From: Microbacterium ginsengisoli
GTDB taxonomy: Bacteria; Actinomycetota; Actinomycetes; Actinomycetales; Microbacteriaceae
Direction of reading: 5' to 3'
Assembly: GCF_000956535.1 (NCBI RefSeq)
Contig: NZ_JYIY01000078.1
Span: forward strand, 114,574 to 178,573
Length of the DNA: 64,000 bases
The position numbers were made by a program, and so were the translations under genes. A model generated the notes under the pieces. It was not told the origin of the DNA, searched no databases, and was given only the letters and a program-made list of their open reading frames with translations. Numbering within the stretch: position 1 is the stretch's first letter; every line of letters begins with the position of its first letter. Of this stretch, positions 57,726 through 64,000 are shown piece after piece.

Positions 57726-59227
57726 CCGTTGCTCTTCTCCAGGGTGGCGAGGTTGATGCGAGAGTTGACGTTGTCGGCGGGGAAGCCGGTGATGCCCTTG
57801 CCGACGGCGACGACCGACTCCCAGTTGTACAGCCAGTCGGCGGCGTTGTCGTCAGCGACGATCTTCGCAGCCTGCGCGAGCAGGTCGTCCACCTGCTGGT
57901 CGCTGGTCGCGGCGATCGCCTGCTGGTAGAGCGCCTGCACCTGCGGGTTGTTGAACGTGAAGTAGTAGCTGCCGTTCGCCCAGGTGTTGCCGAAGTCTCG
58001 CGGCTCGGCGTGGTCGACGAGGCTGAGGTCGTAGTTCTTGTTCGTGTAGACGTCGTTGAGCCACGTCGTGAAGTCGACGCTGTTCACCTTGAGGGTGATA
58101 CCGGCGTCGGCGAGGTTCGAGGTGAGCAGCTGCGGGATGGTCGTGCCGTAGAACGAGGGCACGGTGAGCGTCAGCGTCAGGTTCGACACTCCCGCGTCAG
58201 CGAGAAGCTGCTTGGCCTTGGCCGGGTCGTGGCTGATCGTCGACGACAGGTCCTGGTAGCCGGGGTCCGGCTGCGGGATCGGACCGTAGAGGGGTTTGCC
58301 GGAGCCGACAGCGGCGATGATCGCGTTGTGGTCGATCGCGAGGCGGATCGCCTCGCGTACACGGGTGTCGTTCAGCGGCGCCTTCGTGCTGTTGAAGGCG
58401 AGCACGAACTTGTCGGTCGCGCTGCCTTTGACGACCGAGAAGTCGCCGCCCTTCTCGACCTGAGAGCTGAGAGTGGCGTCGAAGCCGGTGATGACATCGA
58501 CCTCGCCCGACTGGGCGGCGGAGATCGCGGCCTGGTTGTCGGGGATGATGTCGAAGACGACCTCGGCGACCTTCGCCTTGTCGCCCCAGTAGGCGTCGTT
58601 GCGGGCGAGCGTGATGTTCGCGCCCTGGTTCCACGACTTCAGCGTGAAGGGTCCGGTGCCGTTCGCCTTCGTCTTGTAGTCGACGGTGTCGCCCTTCTTC
58701 AGGATGATGCCGGCGCGCCCGGTGAGGTTCCACAGCAGCTGGGAGTCGGGCGACGAGAGGGTGAGCGTGATGGTGTTGCCGCTCGCGCTGATGTTCGACA
58801 CGTGCGAGAGCGTGGAGCTGTTGGCCCATGTGCTCTCGTCGCGGTGCTGCGTGAGCGACCACACCACGTCGTCGGGCGTCAGCGCCTGACCGTCGTCGAA
58901 GGTGACGCCGTCGCGCAGCGTGAACGTGTAGGTGAGCGCATCGGAGGACACCGTCCAGGCGCTCGCGAGCGAGGCGACGATCTTCTGGTCGGGCGTGCGC
59001 GAGACGAGGCCCTGATACACGTTGTCGATCAGAACCTGGTCGAGGGCGACCCCCGCGGTCTGGCGGATGTCGAGGTTGGTGGGCTCCAGTGCCAGTCGGA
59101 TGTTGACCGTGGCGTTGGGGTCGCCGGAAGCGGTCGGTGCGCTGCTGCCCCCGGCGGAGCAGGCGGTGAGTGCGAGGGCGGCGGCGGCCAGGATGGCGGC
59201 CCCGGCCAGTGCGGTGCGGCGGAACAT
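57722..59227 (-). CDS. Peptide-type ABC transporter substrate-binding lipoprotein (SBP family 5)
   Basis: A 501-residue lipoprotein. The signal peptide ends LALTAC (lipid Cys about residue 23), followed by the family-5 fold with LALEPTNLDI, YTFTLRDGVTFDDGQALTPDDVVWSL, and GTGPFTLKSWNQGANI. It heads the operon, with GAGAGGATC before the ATG. The ligand is a peptide, nickel complex or similar and cannot be told from sequence. Confidence 0.92.
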   Translation of the reverse strand: MFRRTALAGAAILAAAALALTACSAGGSSAPTASGDPNATVNIRLALEPTNLDIRQTAGVALDQVLIDNVYQGLVSRTPDQKIVASLASAWTVSSDALTYTFTLRDGVTFDDGQALTPDDVVWSLTQHRDESTWANSSTLSHVSNISASGNTITLTLSSPDSQLLWNLTGRAGIILKKGDTVDYKTKANGTGPFTLKSWNQGANITLARNDAYWGDKAKVAEVVFDIIPDNQAAISAAQSGEVDVITGFDATLSSQVEKGGDFSVVKGSATDKFVLAFNSTKAPLNDTRVREAIRLAIDHNAIIAAVGSGKPLYGPIPQPDPGYQDLSSTISHDPAKAKQLLADAGVSNLTLTLTVPSFYGTTIPQLLTSNLADAGITLKVNSVDFTTWLNDVYTNKNYDLSLVDHAEPRDFGNTWANGSYYFTFNNPQVQALYQQAIAATSDQQVDDLLAQAAKIVADDNAADWLYNWESVVAVGKGITGFPADNVNSRINLATLEKSNG

Positions 59228-59379
59228 GCGGGATCCTCTCGGTGCGGGGATGTCCGTGCTGTGGAACGTCCGTGCGGGGGAAGGGCGCGCGCCGGATCGG
59301 CGAGCTTCCCTCAGCCTAGGTCGGGGGCACCGGGCCGCGGCCCAGATGACCGGCCGCCGTCACACGGCGACACGCGACG

Positions 59380-60324
59380 TCACACGGCCGGTGATCGGCG
59401 GCCGGAGGCCGCACGCACGAGGGCCGCCAGCTCGGCCGGGATGTCCTCCTGCACGTTGTGACGCGCAGGCACGGAGACGACGGATGCCGCGGGCAGGCGC
59501 CGCGAGAAATCATCGGCGTCACCCGCCGAGACGAACCCGCGCTCGCCGCGGATGAGGGTGATCGGTGCGGTCACGGCGGCGAGGTCGTGCCACCCCGACT
59601 CGGACAGCAGATCGCGCACCGCGGAGTCCAAGGTCGGGGCGTCCGCGTCGCCGTTCGCGACGGCGGCGGCGAGGTGCGCGAAGTGATGCTTCCACTCGAC
59701 GCGGCCGTCCTCGCGCACCCGCGAGTTCAGATAGACGCCGCGGGTCGCCGCGCCACGGCTGCCGCCGAGCCCGAAGGACAGCGCGCGCTCGACCAGCTCG
59801 TCGCGGCTCGCCCACGAGGTCGGGCCGGCGAAGAAGGCGCGGATCTGCGCGGGCCCCTCGTCGGGGTTCACGCCGGGGGTGATGTCGACGATCACAAGGC
59901 TCGCGACGAGGTCGGGCCGCCGTGCGGCGACGGATGCCGCGGTCAGCCCGCCGAGCGACTGCCCGACGAGCGTCTGCGGCGACGTGGTCCAGGCCTCGAG
60001 CGCCCGCACGACGTCGTCCGCGAGAGGACCGGCCGTGTACGCGGCATCCGATCGCCACGAAGAGTCGCCGTGACCGGCGAGGTCGATCGAGAGCGCCGGC
60101 AGCCCGAGGGCCAGGATCGTCGTGTCGAACGTGTGGGCGTTCAGACCCGCTCCGTGAAGGAATGTGACGGCAGGCGGCGCGTCGCCGAAGCGCAGGGCGC
60201 TCAGGGTGCGGCCGTCGGGAAGCGCGAGGGTCAACCGCTCGGCGGCGGGGATCGGCCCGGTGGCGCCCAGTTCGGCGGCCTGGGCGGGGAGGAAGGAGAA
60301 CTCGTCGAAAGCGTCGTCGGTCAC
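59380..60324 (-). CDS. Alpha/beta hydrolase
   Basis: A 314-residue hydrolase. Oxyanion HGAG (FLHGAGLNAHTF) is near residue 55, the nucleophile is in GQSLGG near residue 125, and a C-terminal His is in ARHNVQED. The lid region (about 165-220) is Ala/Arg-rich. Related enzymes are esterases, epoxide hydrolases or haloperoxidase-like; substrate unknown. The GTG at 60324 is supported by CAGAAT 6 bases upstream as a weak -10; the gene diverges from the 60369 promoter. Confidence 0.82.
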   Translation of the reverse strand: MTDDAFDEFSFLPAQAAELGATGPIPAAERLTLALPDGRTLSALRFGDAPPAVTFLHGAGLNAHTFDTTILALGLPALSIDLAGHGDSSWRSDAAYTAGPLADDVVRALEAWTTSPQTLVGQSLGGLTAASVAARRPDLVASLVIVDITPGVNPDEGPAQIRAFFAGPTSWASRDELVERALSFGLGGSRGAATRGVYLNSRVREDGRVEWKHHFAHLAAAVANGDADAPTLDSAVRDLLSESGWHDLAAVTAPITLIRGERGFVSAGDADDFSRRLPAASVVSVPARHNVQEDIPAELAALVRAASGRRSPAV

Positions 60325-60368
60325 CCGCACATTCTGCACCGCACCGCCGGCGGCGGGCGCCGCGTCGT

Positions 60369-60374
60369 TAGGCT
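60369..60374 (+). promoter_or_regulatory. -10 box TAGGCT upstream of the phosphatase mini-ORF
   Basis: TAGGCT ends 6 bases before a GTG at 60381, which is not the phosphatase start but opens the short frame at 60381-60440. Confidence 0.5.
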
Positions 60375-60380
60375 GACAGC

Positions 60381-60440
60381 GTGACCGCCCCCCGCTCCGC
60401 ACGCCCGTCTTCTGCCCGCACCCGAGGGTGGCGCTCATGA
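60381..60440 (+). CDS. Putative leaderless 19-codon upstream ORF coupled to the phosphatase gene
   Basis: The GTG at 60381 lies 6 bases after TAGGCT. The frame is Arg/Ser/Pro-rich (beginning Met-Thr-Ala-Pro-Arg, ending Gly-Trp-Arg-Ser), and its TGA (60438-60440) overlaps the phosphatase ATG at 60437 as ATGA. This is the same design as the mini-ORF before mtrA. Confidence 0.4.
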   Translation: MTAPRSARPSSARTRGWRS

Positions 60441-61165
60441 GCGGTGCGAGCATCGAGTTGGTCTCGGGAGTCACCAACTTCCGCGACGTCGGCGGCCTCC
60501 CGGCCGGGGCCGGCACGACCCGGCACGGGGTGCTGTTCCGGTCGGGGGCGCTGTCTCGTCTCGACGACGACGGGCGACGCACCCTGCACGAACTCGGCGT
60601 CGAGCGCATCGTCGACCTGCGATCCGACGACGAGCTGGCGCGCGAGCCCAGCCGGGTGGACGGACTGGGCGTCGAAACCGTGCGCGCGCCGATGTTCGTG
60701 GGATCGCTCGAGTCATTCCTCGCCAGCGGCGTCACGCTCGACGACTCCTACCTCGACCTGCTCGAGAACGCCGGGGAGCGCATCGCCACCGTGGCGCACA
60801 GCATCGCGGCGGGGCATCCGACTCTCGTGCACTGCGCGATCGGGAAGGACCGCACCGGAGTCTCGGTCGCGGTGACCCTCGCCGCCGCCGGTGTCGACGA
60901 CGAGGCGATCGTGGACGACTACGCCCTCACCGAGCAGAACCTGCCGGCCTCGCGGGCCCGGCAGATCCGGGCGTGGCTGGCGCGCGCACACCCGGGCAGC
61001 CGCCACCTCGAAGAGCTCTACCTGCACTCACCGGCCCGCGCGATGCGGCATGTGCTCGCGCACCTGCACGAGCGCTGGGGCGACGGCGGTGCCTACCTGC
61101 GGGAGGCGGGCGTGTCGGCCGACGAGCTCGCCGCGCTGCGGTCGGCCTTGGTGATCGCCCCGTGA
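60437..61165 (+). CDS. Tyrosine/lipid phosphatase of the MptpB/LipA class
   Basis: A 242-residue dual-specificity-type phosphatase. The N-terminal NFRDVGGLPAG motif is followed by the P-loop HCAIGKDRTGVSV (Cys and Arg of C-x5-R, about residues 135-141), in the triple-specificity form with Lys-Asp that also cleaves phosphoinositides. It may act on protein phosphotyrosine, phospho-Ser/Thr or lipids. The ATG at 60437 overlaps the mini-ORF stop; a GTG at 60428 in frame is an alternative. The stop overlaps the next gene (GTGA). Confidence 0.87.
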   Translation: MSGASIELVSGVTNFRDVGGLPAGAGTTRHGVLFRSGALSRLDDDGRRTLHELGVERIVDLRSDDELAREPSRVDGLGVETVRAPMFVGSLESFLASGVTLDDSYLDLLENAGERIATVAHSIAAGHPTLVHCAIGKDRTGVSVAVTLAAAGVDDEAIVDDYALTEQNLPASRARQIRAWLARAHPGSRHLEELYLHSPARAMRHVLAHLHERWGDGGAYLREAGVSADELAALRSALVIAP

Positions 61166-61704
61166 GCACGTCGCCGGAGCGCACCGCCGCGAAGCCCCCG
61201 CTCCTGGTGCCGCGCTGGATCGCGGTGTGGTTCGTGGTGACAGCCCTCATCCAGACCTACGACGCCTGTTACGAGCTGCTCGGCCCGCTCTCGCACGCCG
61301 GTGGACCGCTCGCCTGGTTCTGGCCGGGGCACGTGTTCTACAGCTCGTTCGACCAGCGCTACGCCCAGGCCGACGCGTTCGGCAGCGCGCAGAGCTGGGC
61401 GAACCTGCTCGAGGTGATCGCGCTGATCTGGGTGCTCACGCACCTGCGACGCTGGTCGGGCGTCGTGCTCGGCCTGATCGTGAGCGTCGCGACCTTCTGG
61501 AAGACCGTGCTCTACTTCCTCGTCGAGGCCTCGAGCGGACTCGAGATGACCCGACAGTCGCTCGAACGCGGCGACATCGCGGGGTTCCTCAGCGTCGCCG
61601 TGCTGCCGAACCTGGTGTGGATCGTCGTGCCGTTCGCGGTGATCGTCGTGCTCGGCCGTCGCATCGTGCGGCGGCTTCAGGCCACCGAGGTGCGCGGCAC
61701 GTAG
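61162..61704 (+). CDS. EXPERA/EBP-like four-helix membrane protein
   Basis: A 180-residue protein with four hydrophobic segments (about residues 17-37, 80-98, 103-123 and 144-165). The spacing resembles emopamil-binding protein (sterol isomerase): DACYE at the position of the H-x3-E pair, DQRYAQADAF like the DSRYILGDNF loop, LIVSVATFWKTVLYFLVE like the VVSVGQIYGDVLYFLTE helix, and PNLVWIVVP like the NALWLVLP helix. The catalytic His is Asp here, so isomerase activity is doubtful. Family membership is my reading, not a search result. Co-translated with the phosphatase. Confidence 0.5.
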   Translation: MSTSPERTAAKPPLLVPRWIAVWFVVTALIQTYDACYELLGPLSHAGGPLAWFWPGHVFYSSFDQRYAQADAFGSAQSWANLLEVIALIWVLTHLRRWSGVVLGLIVSVATFWKTVLYFLVEASSGLEMTRQSLERGDIAGFLSVAVLPNLVWIVVPFAVIVVLGRRIVRRLQATEVRGT

Positions 61705-62132
61705 TTGCCGTCCTCGAGGCCCGCCTCGATCTCGAACCGGTTGCGGAGGGCGTCGCGCCCCGCGAGCGTGTAGAGCACGGGCATGAGGAACCCGTAGCGG
61801 CGCCACTGGCGGGCGTGCACCGCCTCGTGACGCAGCACCCGGTCGTCGAGCCGGCCGTCGCCCGTGAGGAAGCAGTTGCCGACGCAGACGCCGCCGCGGG
61901 CGAAGGTCCATGACGGCATGCCGCGGAACACCCACAGCTCGCCGCGGCGCTCGACCCGCCCCCGGCTCCACAGGAACCCCCAGGTCCAGCCGACGGTGCA
62001 GCCGTACCAGAAGCCGACACGGCTGATCGGGGAGTCGAGCAGCACGGACGGGATGAACCGGTCGAGCCGTCGTCCGCGGGCGACGGCCGCGTCGGCCCGG
62101 GCGCGCCAGTCGGCCGGGATGCCGCGGCTCAC
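61677..62132 (-). CDS. HExxH-motif protein, probable metal site, function unknown
   Basis: A 151-residue protein. It contains HEAVHARQW (HExxH, near residue 102) and a downstream FEIEAGLEDG that could supply the third ligand, as in gluzincin-like peptidases. Around it are aromatic stretches (FWYGCTVGWTWGFLW). Homologues are often mislabelled Fe-S oxidoreductase in actinobacterial genomes. The GTG at 62132 overlaps the ureohydrolase stop. Its 3' end overlaps the convergent membrane-protein gene by 28 bases. Confidence 0.65.
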   Translation of the reverse strand: MSRGIPADWRARADAAVARGRRLDRFIPSVLLDSPISRVGFWYGCTVGWTWGFLWSRGRVERRGELWVFRGMPSWTFARGGVCVGNCFLTGDGRLDDRVLRHEAVHARQWRRYGFLMPVLYTLAGRDALRNRFEIEAGLEDGNYVPRTSVA

Positions 62133-62944
62133 GCGAGTGCGCCGACGAGTCGCAGGATCGTGCCGAGGTCATCGACCGCGGCCGCGGCGCTGGCCGGCGC
62201 GAAGCCGGTGATCGACGCACCCGCGAGCGGCACCCGGGCGCGGAGCGCCGCGAGGGCGGCGACGATGCGCGCCGGATCGGCGCCGAACGGCGACGCGGCG
62301 GTCAGCCCCGTGATGGCGGCGGGGTCGAGCACGTCGAGGTCGAGGTGCACCCACACCGCGTCGGCATCCGTCTGGCTCACGGCGTCTGCGAGCGCAGTGT
62401 CGGCGAGATCGACGGCGTCGAGCCGGGCGAGCGGGGTGTCGGCGAGGAACGCCGACTCGGCGACATCCAGATCGCGGGCACCGACCAGCACGGTGCGGGA
62501 CGGCGCGATGCCGGGGGAGACCGCGAGTGAGGACTCGCCGTCGCCGAGCGCCGCGCGCAGTGCCATGCCGGCGAACGCGCCCGACACCGAGGAGTCCGGG
62601 GTGTGCAGGTCGCCGTGCGCATCGAACCAGACGAGGCCGAGACGCTCGTTGCGGGCGGCGGCGTGGGCGATGCCGCCGAGGGCGACGCTGCAGTCGCCGC
62701 CGACGATCACGATGCGGTCGGTCTCCGAGGCGAGGAGGTCGTCGATGCGGGCGCGGGTCTGCTGCAGGGTGCTCAGGCGGTGCACGCGGGTGCCGAGCGC
62801 GTCACCCGCCTCGAGCGGCACGTCCACCCGCACGCACGCCGATCGCGGCAGGTCGCCGGCGATCGCCTCGGCACCGTCGACGAGCTGCATGGCCCGCGCG
62901 GCGGGCGACCCCTGCCACTGCGGCACGACCACGAACCGGGTCAT
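62129..62944 (-). CDS. Arginase/agmatinase-family hydrolase with altered first metal motif
   Basis: A 271-residue ureohydrolase-fold protein. Metal motifs are GGDCS (residues 82-86), WFDAHGD (106-112) and HLDLDVLDP (200-208), with Asp108, His110, Asp112, Asp202 and Asp204 in place. In arginases and agmatinases motif 1 is GGDHS and its His binds manganese; here it is Cys85. Substrate could be arginine, agmatine, a guanidino acid or none. The ATG has AAGGAG 6 bases upstream. Confidence 0.82.
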   Translation of the reverse strand: MTRFVVVPQWQGSPAARAMQLVDGAEAIAGDLPRSACVRVDVPLEAGDALGTRVHRLSTLQQTRARIDDLLASETDRIVIVGGDCSVALGGIAHAAARNERLGLVWFDAHGDLHTPDSSVSGAFAGMALRAALGDGESSLAVSPGIAPSRTVLVGARDLDVAESAFLADTPLARLDAVDLADTALADAVSQTDADAVWVHLDLDVLDPAAITGLTAASPFGADPARIVAALAALRARVPLAGASITGFAPASAAAAVDDLGTILRLVGALA

Positions 62945-62974
62945 CGGGACTCCTTGCGACGGTGGGCGGGGAAG

Positions 62975-63010
62975 CGAGAGGGCCGGATGCCGCGGCATCC
63001 GGCCCTCTCG
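62975..63010 (-). terminator. 36-bp perfect palindrome after pspA
   Basis: Two 18-base arms (62975-62992 and 62993-63010) meet with no spacer, 5 bases after the pspA stop. It contains the recurrent 16-mer at 62985-63000, and is the longest member of that family here. Confidence 0.75.
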
Positions 63011-63015
63011 TGACC

Positions 63016-63807
63016 TCAGGGCTGCTGACGGTACTCGTCGGCCTGAGGGAGTGCCTGCGGCTGGGGGGTCGCCGCCGGGTTCAGGGCGGCGGGCGCGGCC
63101 CCGGCCTTGAGGGCGGCGAGACGCGCCTCGACCTCGGTGAGCTCGCCGACGTCCTCGAGCGACTCGAACTGGGCGTCGAGGCTGGATGCGGCCAGCTCCG
63201 CCTTGCCGGCGGCGAGGGCCTCCTGGCGGCGGATCTTCTCCTCGAAGCGGCCGATCTCGCTGGTCGGGTCGAGCAGGTTCACGCTCTTGACGGCGTCGTG
63301 CACCTTGTTCTGCGCCTCGGCGACCTTGGCGCGCGCGACGAGCTCGTTCCGCTTGGTCTTGAGCTCCTCCAGCTTGCCCTTCATGCCGTTCAGGCCCGAC
63401 TTGAGCTTCTCGACGACCTCGGTCTGCGCCGCGATCTGGGGGGCTGCGGCCTTGGCCTCGGACTCCTCGGAGATCTGACGCTGGATCGCGATCTTGGCGA
63501 GGTTGTCGAACTTGTCGGCGTCGGCGAGGTTGCCGACCCCGCGGAACTCGTCGGCCTTGCGGCTGGCGGCGAGGGCCTTGTTGCCCCATTCGGCCGCGGC
63601 CTGCACGTCCTCCTGGTGGTCGCGCTCGAGCAGGCGCAGGTTGCCGATCGTCTCCGCGATGGCCGACTCGGCCTCGCGGATGTTGTTCGTGTAGTCGCGG
63701 ATGAGCTGGTCGATCATCTTCTGCGGGTGCTCCGCCTGATCGAGCAGCGCGTTCACGTTCGCGCGCACGAGGGTCGAGATCCGTCCGAAGATCGATTCCT
63801 TGGCCAT
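63016..63807 (-). CDS. pspA: PspA/IM30-family membrane-protecting protein
   Basis: A 263-residue ESCRT-III-like helical protein. It starts MAKESIFGRISTLVRANVNA, an amphipathic membrane-binding helix, continues as coiled coil to about residue 215, and ends in an Ala/Pro/Gln-rich tail. PspA coats and repairs stressed membranes. AAAGGAC lies 6 bases before the ATG. A TPM-domain partner is often adjacent in this lineage but would be outside the window. Confidence 0.93.
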   Translation of the reverse strand: MAKESIFGRISTLVRANVNALLDQAEHPQKMIDQLIRDYTNNIREAESAIAETIGNLRLLERDHQEDVQAAAEWGNKALAASRKADEFRGVGNLADADKFDNLAKIAIQRQISEESEAKAAAPQIAAQTEVVEKLKSGLNGMKGKLEELKTKRNELVARAKVAEAQNKVHDAVKSVNLLDPTSEIGRFEEKIRRQEALAAGKAELAASSLDAQFESLEDVGELTEVEARLAALKAGAAPAALNPAATPQPQALPQADEYRQQP

Positions 63808-64000
63808 CGAAGTCCTTTCCGAGGGGGCCGCCCGCGCGGCACCGGCCGCGAGGCGGTCATGGGTGCGATTCGAGTCTATGCATCCGCGGGAATGGGGGCG
63901 AGAGGATGCCCCGACTCCGGGGATTCTCCCGGCGGACGGTGCCCGCGCAGCCCGCGGAGGGGCGGACGGGCGGGTCGCGGGCGGGTCGCGGGCTCGGTGT
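63808..64000. other. Upstream region of pspA, no gene seen
   Basis: These 193 bases hold the pspA ribosome site and presumably its promoter, but I find no convincing -10/-35 pair. The end carries a short direct repeat of GCGGGTCGCGG (63969-63992). Confidence 0.5.

Noticed and set aside
63969..63992. Direct repeat of GCGGGTCGCGG near the window end, considered as a CRISPR-like or tandem repeat
   Set aside because: Only two adjacent short copies, no spacers, and the window ends there.

Overview
The window is chromosomal DNA of a high-GC actinobacterium. Third codon positions are almost all G or C, and GTG starts and 4-base stop/start overlaps are frequent. Gene content (furA-katG, mtrAB-lpqB, whiB1, pdtaS, sigH-rsrA, lpqB, Rv3235-like, DUF3499, DUF5719) and protein style point to the Microbacteriaceae, most likely Microbacterium or a close relative. 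I could not run a search, so the genus is an inference. I see no tRNA, rRNA, CRISPR array, IS element, integrase or phage gene, no stretch with deviant base composition, and no gene-free gap above 300 bases.

Layout. Positions 1-4736: the end of a large membrane glycosyltransferase-like protein, a DUF5719 protein, a metallopeptidase-family protein and DUF3499, a conserved actinobacterial neighbourhood, here split by a secreted cutinase and a small membrane protein. 4762-7553: a peroxide-response unit, furA-katG, with a palindrome over the furA promoter. 7537-12911: mtrA-mtrB-lpqB, comF and an Lrp regulator. 12995-17284: a divergent polyamine-type ABC importer operon (potD, potA, potB, potC). 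17336-24562: hpf, a coiled-coil protein, PadR, secA and alaA. 24563-28084: Rv3235-like protein, two unknowns, and an orphan SAF/CpaB-like plus ParA/CpaE-like pair. 28074-34551: pdtaS, whiB1, a membrane protein, bcp, rsgA-aroA and sigH-rsrA. 34565-39940: the fused 2-oxoglutarate dehydrogenase/decarboxylase kgd and guaB1. 40083-47558: paired CNNM transporters, an old-yellow enzyme, NAD(P)H-hydrate dehydratase, a polyprenyl-linked glycosyltransferase-like membrane protein, a thiamine-binding protein and an MFS exporter. 47600-51414: metX, DUF2332 and metY (methionine synthesis by acetylation and sulfhydrylation). 51512-54287: SDR, phosphoribosyltransferase, ung and GNAT. 54300-59227: a five-gene oligopeptide ABC importer. 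59380-63807: hydrolase, lipid/tyrosine-type phosphatase, EXPERA/EBP-like membrane protein, an HExxH protein, a ureohydrolase and PspA.

Many of these genes (mtrAB-lpqB, comF, hpf, secA, Rv3235, pdtaS, whiB1, rsgA, aroA, sigH) lie within one neighbourhood in Mycobacterium tuberculosis (about Rv3219-Rv3246). The window therefore reads as an ancient conserved core with lineage-specific insertions.

The most striking structure is regulatory. About sixteen start codons sit 6-8 bases after a TANNNT -10 box, the signature of leaderless mRNAs. In two cases (before mtrA and before the phosphatase) the leaderless start opens a 19-20 codon mini-ORF whose stop overlaps the start of the real gene as ATGA. 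sigH carries a perfect self-type promoter (GGAAT-N18-GTT) plus an internal promoter, implying long and short isoforms. A 16-base palindrome, GGATGCCGCGGCATCC, recurs both as terminator stems and inside genes, and a twin palindrome (ATGAGAG-N2-CTCTCAT, twice) lies upstream of an unknown gene.
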